Positions 13,882 to 16,425 of a stretch of 16,425 bases of DNA are shown here, piece by piece. Position numbers and translations under genes: made by a program. Under the pieces are notes generated by a model. That model searched no databases and was not told the DNA's origin. It worked only from the letters and a program-made list of their open reading frames with translations. How positions within the stretch are numbered: the stretch's first letter is position 1; every line of letters starts with the position of its first letter. The stretch comes from Planctomycetota bacterium (lineage in GTDB: Bacteria; Planctomycetota; MHYJ01; JACPRB01), in contig JACQFK010000189.1 in assembly GCA_016200125.1 (NCBI GenBank), positions 1 through 16,425 of the forward strand. Reading direction: 5' to 3'.

Positions 13882-14020
13882 ATTAGATCCCTCACCCATA
13901 TTCAACGCAGTAGTCTGACGGACGTATTCGAGAAACTTCAAGTTGGATGCGGCGGGAACGCTTTATTCCCGATCGGACATGAAAATTCCAACCGGGTCCC
14001 GGAGGGGTCGTTGAAAGGCC

Positions 14021-14425
14021 ATGAAGAAAAACGGCTTCACGCTGATCGAGGTCATGGTGGTGGTGCTGATCCTGGGGATCCTCGCGGCGGTGGTGGCTAC
14101 GACCATCGGCGACAAGCCCGACGTGGCGGCCATGAAGCTGACCCAGGCCCAGCTGCTGGCCCTCAGAGGGGAAGTCGAGCTGTTCAAGGCGGACCACCAT
14201 CGGTATCCGGAGAGCCTGAGAGACCTGGTCGAGCGACCGGCCTGCATTGAAGCCAAGGATTGGCACCAGTATCGGTCGGAGATGCCGGTGGATGGCTGGA
14301 AGCGACCCTATGAGTACCGAGTGCCGGGAACGCGGGGCAGGTTCGACATCGTCAGCCGGGGGGCCGACGGCAAGGAGGGCGGGGAGGGCGTCAACGCCGA
14401 CCTCTGGAGCCACCCCCCCAAATAG
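14021..14425 (+). CDS. GspG-like type II secretion pseudopilin (solitary)
   Basis: The N-terminus MKKNGFTLIEVMVVVLILGILAA is a type IV prepilin signal. A prepilin peptidase would cut after Gly5, leaving Phe as residue 1 and the key Glu at +5. The helix is followed by LRGEVELFKADHHRYPESLRDLVERP, the GspG pattern ahead of its beta-sheet. The end has DGWKRPYEYRVPGTRG.FDIVSRGADGKEGGEGVNADLW, the calcium-binding loop region of major pseudopilins. At 134 aa it is about the usual GspG length. No other gsp or pil gene is nearby, so it must use an assembly system encoded elsewhere. AAAGG sits a few nt before the ATG, with GGAGGGG further up. It ends 1 nt before the left arm of a large terminator. Confidence 0.88.
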   Translation: MKKNGFTLIEVMVVVLILGILAAVVATTIGDKPDVAAMKLTQAQLLALRGEVELFKADHHRYPESLRDLVERPACIEAKDWHQYRSEMPVDGWKRPYEYRVPGTRGRFDIVSRGADGKEGGEGVNADLWSHPPK

Positions 14426-14426
14426 G

Positions 14427-14486
14427 CGATAAAACAAACTGGACGTCTTCTCGCTTTGGCGAGAGAACGTCCAGTTTGTTTTATCG
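14427..14486. terminator. Symmetrical bidirectional terminator
   Basis: Two 28-nt arms (14427-14454 and 14459-14486) pair at 26 of 28 positions around the loop TTTG; the only mismatches are two adjacent bases. Both outer arms end in a mirrored AGTTTGTTTTATCG, so RNA from either strand has a GC-rich stem followed by a U-rich tract. The hairpin fills the whole gap between the pseudopilin stop (14425) and the stop of the converging lipoprotein gene (14488). Confidence 0.93.
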
Positions 14487-14487
14487 T

Positions 14488-15693
14488 CTAGCGAGGGAGG
14501 GCGGAGGCGATCTTGCTGAGGGGGGCGCCCAGGACGCGCTGGGAGATCTTGTCGAGGTCCGCCGGCGGGCCCTGGAAGTGGAAGGTCGAGTGGATGTGGG
14601 TGAAGGAGAGGTTGGGCTTGAGGGGGAGGGCGGGCGAGGAGGATTCGAGCTCGTAGAAGGGCCCCAGCGGGGCGGCGCCCGGCGAGGCGGGGCCGTCGTT
14701 GTAGCTGTTGGCCGCGTCCCCGGCGAAGGGCTCCTTCTGGATCTCCCACATCGAGTTCACGTACTCGACCGCGCCCTTGGGCTGGTTGAACTGGACGATC
14801 GTCAGCACCTCGTTGTCCGCGTCCCAGCTCCCCAGCACGCCGAGCGACCGGCGGGGCGGGATCCCGATCTTGCTCCGACGCTGGCCGTCCCCCTTGAAGA
14901 AGACCACGCCGGGGTCGACGCGGAGCCGGTCGCCGGGGACCTTGCCGAAATAGGCGTCGTTCACCACCGGGCCGAGCTTGTCCTCGGGGCCGTCCTTGTA
15001 GTGGATCACCACCGTCGTCCCGGGCGAGGGCGTGAACATCCCCAGGATCCACGCGGAGAGCAGGCCCGAGTCCTTCTTCCACTCCCGGTCGCCCACGTTG
15101 GTGATCTTGTTGCGCGACTGGTAGGCCACCCAGCGGACGCCCTCCTCCGGCTGGATGCCCAGCAGCTTCCCCGGGTCGTTGCCCGAGAGGACCCGGATCT
15201 CGCGCTGGACCTCGAGGTCGAAGGGGATGCCCGACGCGTTCACGAGGCGCATCCGCTTCCGCAGGAGCATGCCGTCGACCGACGTGCGGGCGACGTCGAA
15301 GGACTCCGAGTCGATCGCCGCGGGCGTCTGCCAGTGGGCGAGGTCCTGCGGATCGCCCTTGGCGAAGAAGATCGAGAACTGCCCCCCCTCGGGGCCCAGC
15401 CAGAAGCGGTCCTCGCCGCCGAAGGCGTTGATGTGCTTGCGCTTCTCGCCCGAGGCGATCAGCTCCCGGTTGAGCCAGCCGAAGCTGAGGCCGCCGGAGC
15501 CCGTGGCCGTGCTCGTCATCACCCGCCCCTGCAGCTCGGGGCAGACGGCAATGCGGGCGTCGCTCGTCCGCTCCGACGTCAGGATGACCACGTTGGTGTG
15601 CCGGTTCAGGAAGGCGACGTCGCTGATGAAGGTGGACGACGCGCAGCCGGTCGAGGCCAGGGCCGCGGCCGCGAGGGCGATCCGGAGGAACAT
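14488..15693 (-). CDS. DUF6786-type lipoprotein
   Basis: This 401-aa protein has a lipoprotein-like signal ending at Cys17 (LASTGC). The body follows the pattern I associate with DUF6786 family proteins of Bacteroidota and Planctomycetota: ARIAVCPELQGRVMTST, GLSFGWLNRELI, HINAFGGEDRFWLGPEGGQFSIFF, DLAHWQTPAAID, and later WVAYQSRNKITN and GMFTPSPGTTVVIHY. The beta-rich layout and family wording suggest a galactose-mutarotase-like sugar-binding fold, but no enzyme activity is known. A late SFTHIHSTFHFQG segment holds three His. The ribosome site is weak. It converges on the GspG gene across a shared terminator. It would be anchored facing the periplasm. Confidence 0.78.
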   Translation of the reverse strand: MFLRIALAAAALASTGCASSTFISDVAFLNRHTNVVILTSERTSDARIAVCPELQGRVMTSTATGSGGLSFGWLNRELIASGEKRKHINAFGGEDRFWLGPEGGQFSIFFAKGDPQDLAHWQTPAAIDSESFDVARTSVDGMLLRKRMRLVNASGIPFDLEVQREIRVLSGNDPGKLLGIQPEEGVRWVAYQSRNKITNVGDREWKKDSGLLSAWILGMFTPSPGTTVVIHYKDGPEDKLGPVVNDAYFGKVPGDRLRVDPGVVFFKGDGQRRSKIGIPPRRSLGVLGSWDADNEVLTIVQFNQPKGAVEYVNSMWEIQKEPFAGDAANSYNDGPASPGAAPLGPFYELESSSPALPLKPNLSFTHIHSTFHFQGPPADLDKISQRVLGAPLSKIASALPR

Positions 15694-15736
15694 GGACGTA
15701 GCCTACCGGATTCGACCCCTCGCGTGAAGCGTTCGA

Positions 15737-16063
15737 TCACCTCGCCGCCGCGGCCGTCGCGCGGACCGGAGCCGCCGCCCTGCGGCGGACGCTCCAGGCG
15801 CCGGCCAGGTCGTTGATGAGCTGCCAGGTCGCGATCATGAGCACCGCCTGCTTCACGCGGGCGGACTCGAACTTCTCGCGGAGCGCGATCTTCATCTGCA
15901 GCTCCGGGTCGACGTTCGTCTCGACCGCGAACAGCCCGTCGAGGAGCCGCTCCGCCCGCTCGACGAGCGCGGCGTACTGCTCCGGGGTCGTCTGCTCCTG
16001 GAGCCGCGCGGCGGCGGCGCAGGTCTCCGCCGCATACCGGGGGGCGCGATCCACGCTGAACAT
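15737..16063 (-). CDS. Hypothetical protein, 108 aa, helical
   Basis: GAGG 8 nt before the ATG at 16061-16063 makes this the best start; an upstream ATG nine codons earlier lacks one. The protein is almost entirely helical by appearance: YAAETCAAAARLQEQTTPEQYAALVERAERLLDGL, then LQMKIALREKFESARVKQAVLMIATWQLINDLAGAW. It ends in a low-complexity Arg/Ala tail. There is no signal peptide or membrane anchor and no family I recognise. It lies 43 nt upstream of the DUF6786 lipoprotein gene on the same strand, so the two may be cotranscribed. It is divergent from the truncated gene at 16168 across a palindrome. Confidence 0.6.
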   Translation of the reverse strand: MFSVDRAPRYAAETCAAAARLQEQTTPEQYAALVERAERLLDGLFAVETNVDPELQMKIALREKFESARVKQAVLMIATWQLINDLAGAWSVRRRAAAPVRATAAAAR

Positions 16064-16096
16064 GGGTTTCACCTCGTCTCTAACTTCCATCTAACG

Positions 16097-16118
16097 ATAC
16101 GGGGTCGCTGTGCCGTAT
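16097..16118. promoter_or_regulatory. Palindrome in divergent intergenic region
   Basis: ATACGG (16097-16102) and CCGTAT (16113-16118) are perfect inverted repeats separated by 10 nt, giving centres about 16 bp (one and a half turns) apart. TATAAG (16116-16121) overlapping the right arm could be a plus-strand -10. This would suit an operator controlling both divergent genes; no regulator lies nearby in the window. Confidence 0.4.
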
Positions 16119-16167
16119 AAGGTCACATACAGGTCCGGCTGCACGGGGAGCCTGCGCGCGGCGTCGC

Positions 16168-16425
16168 ATGGACATGATCTCCGCGGCCGCCCTGATCCTG
16201 GCCTGCTGCGCCCAGCAGGGCGAAGACGGGGTCAGCCTGGGCCTGCGCTATCTCGCGCGGCACCAGGCGGCGGACGGTTCCTGGGGCCGGCGCCTCCGGG
16301 ACTGCGGCTGTCCGGCGGAGCCGCTGCCCCCGGCCGCGGCGGCCGACGAGGCCACCCGGGCCCGGGTCTCGGCCCTGATCCAGGACCTCGACCACGACGA
16401 CTTCGACCGCCGCGCGCAGGCCCAG
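16168..16425 (+). CDS. Exported protein with toroid (squalene-cyclase-like) repeat and HEAT motif, N-terminal part
   Basis: From the ATG at 16168 the frame is open to the right edge (86 codons). A hydrophobic signal ends at ILACC, a possible lipobox. VSLGLRYLARHQAADGSWG (about 22-40) is the repeat of prenyltransferase/squalene-cyclase-like alpha-alpha toroids, where the Q..DGSW motif closes each helix pair. Next come DCGCP and a Pro/Ala linker. Then RVSALIQDLDHDDFDRRAQAQ, running off the edge, is the first helix of a planctomycete-type HEAT unit. Secreted proteins joining these two repeat types are frequent in planctomycetes and uncharacterised. The ribosome site is poor (GGGGAG about 17 nt upstream), so the start could be the ATG two codons later. 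The C-terminus is not in the window. Confidence 0.72.
   Translation, partial: MDMISAAALILACCAQQGEDGVSLGLRYLARHQAADGSWGRRLRDCGCPAEPLPPAAAADEATRARVSALIQDLDHDDFDRRAQAQ

Noticed and set aside
1..16425. CRISPR arrays, rRNA genes, complete tRNAs, insertion sequences
   Set aside because: I saw no regularly spaced repeats, no rRNA signature, no full tRNA cloverleaf and no transposase; the only mobile-element trace is the tRNA-Cys fragment.

Overview
This is a very GC-rich bacterial window with about 21 genes, two of them cut by the window edges. The gene content points to a Planctomycetota-like genome. It has a Hanks-type Ser/Thr kinase, several secreted HEAT-repeat proteins with the 'LI..L.d.D..vR..A' pattern, a Tat-exported Gfo/Idh/MocA oxidoreductase, a DUF6786-type lipoprotein, a squalene-cyclase-like toroid repeat next to a HEAT motif, and a solitary GspG-type pseudopilin. 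The assignment is inferred from gene content only; no rRNA or marker gene is present.

Region 1 (1-1210) looks like the end of an acquired segment. A truncated Ser/Thr kinase (minus) is divergent from an unrecognised 126-aa gene (plus). A tandem 11-bp repeat, a strong terminator hairpin, and the 3' half of a tRNA-Cys(GCA) gene from anticodon loop to CCA follow. A tRNA 3' half with no 5' half is the usual footprint of an integrated element, so I read about 1164-1208 as an attachment-site half.

Region 2 (1235-5996) starts with a small YHS-domain protein. Next comes a minus-strand operon in the order Gfo/Idh/MocA dehydrogenase, SDR (its GTG start abuts the previous stop), Tat-signal Gfo/Idh/MocA protein. 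It is driven by a good sigma70-like promoter that faces a divergent ROK-family (NagC/XylR-type) regulator. The regulator lacks about 45 residues in the middle of its sugar-binding domain. A small isoprenylcysteine-methyltransferase-like membrane protein closes the region.

Region 3 (6047-7678) holds an exported LolA-like protein, a DUF2846-like lipoprotein and a small four-cysteine protein.

Region 4 (7695-11323) is a xylose operon: promoter, xylose isomerase (xylA), xylulokinase (xylB), then an M24/creatinase-fold protein overlapping xylB by 4 nt (ATGA). That last protein has lost most of the metal ligands of the peptidase family. XylA converts xylose to xylulose and XylB phosphorylates it for the pentose phosphate pathway; the role of the third gene is open.

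Region 5 (11330-16425) contains two paralogous secreted HEAT proteins flanking a third HEAT-containing protein (minus strand). Then come a lone GspG-like pseudopilin (plus) and a DUF6786 lipoprotein (minus), which converge on a large symmetrical bidirectional terminator. The window ends with a small hypothetical gene and a truncated lipoprotein-like gene, divergent around a palindrome.
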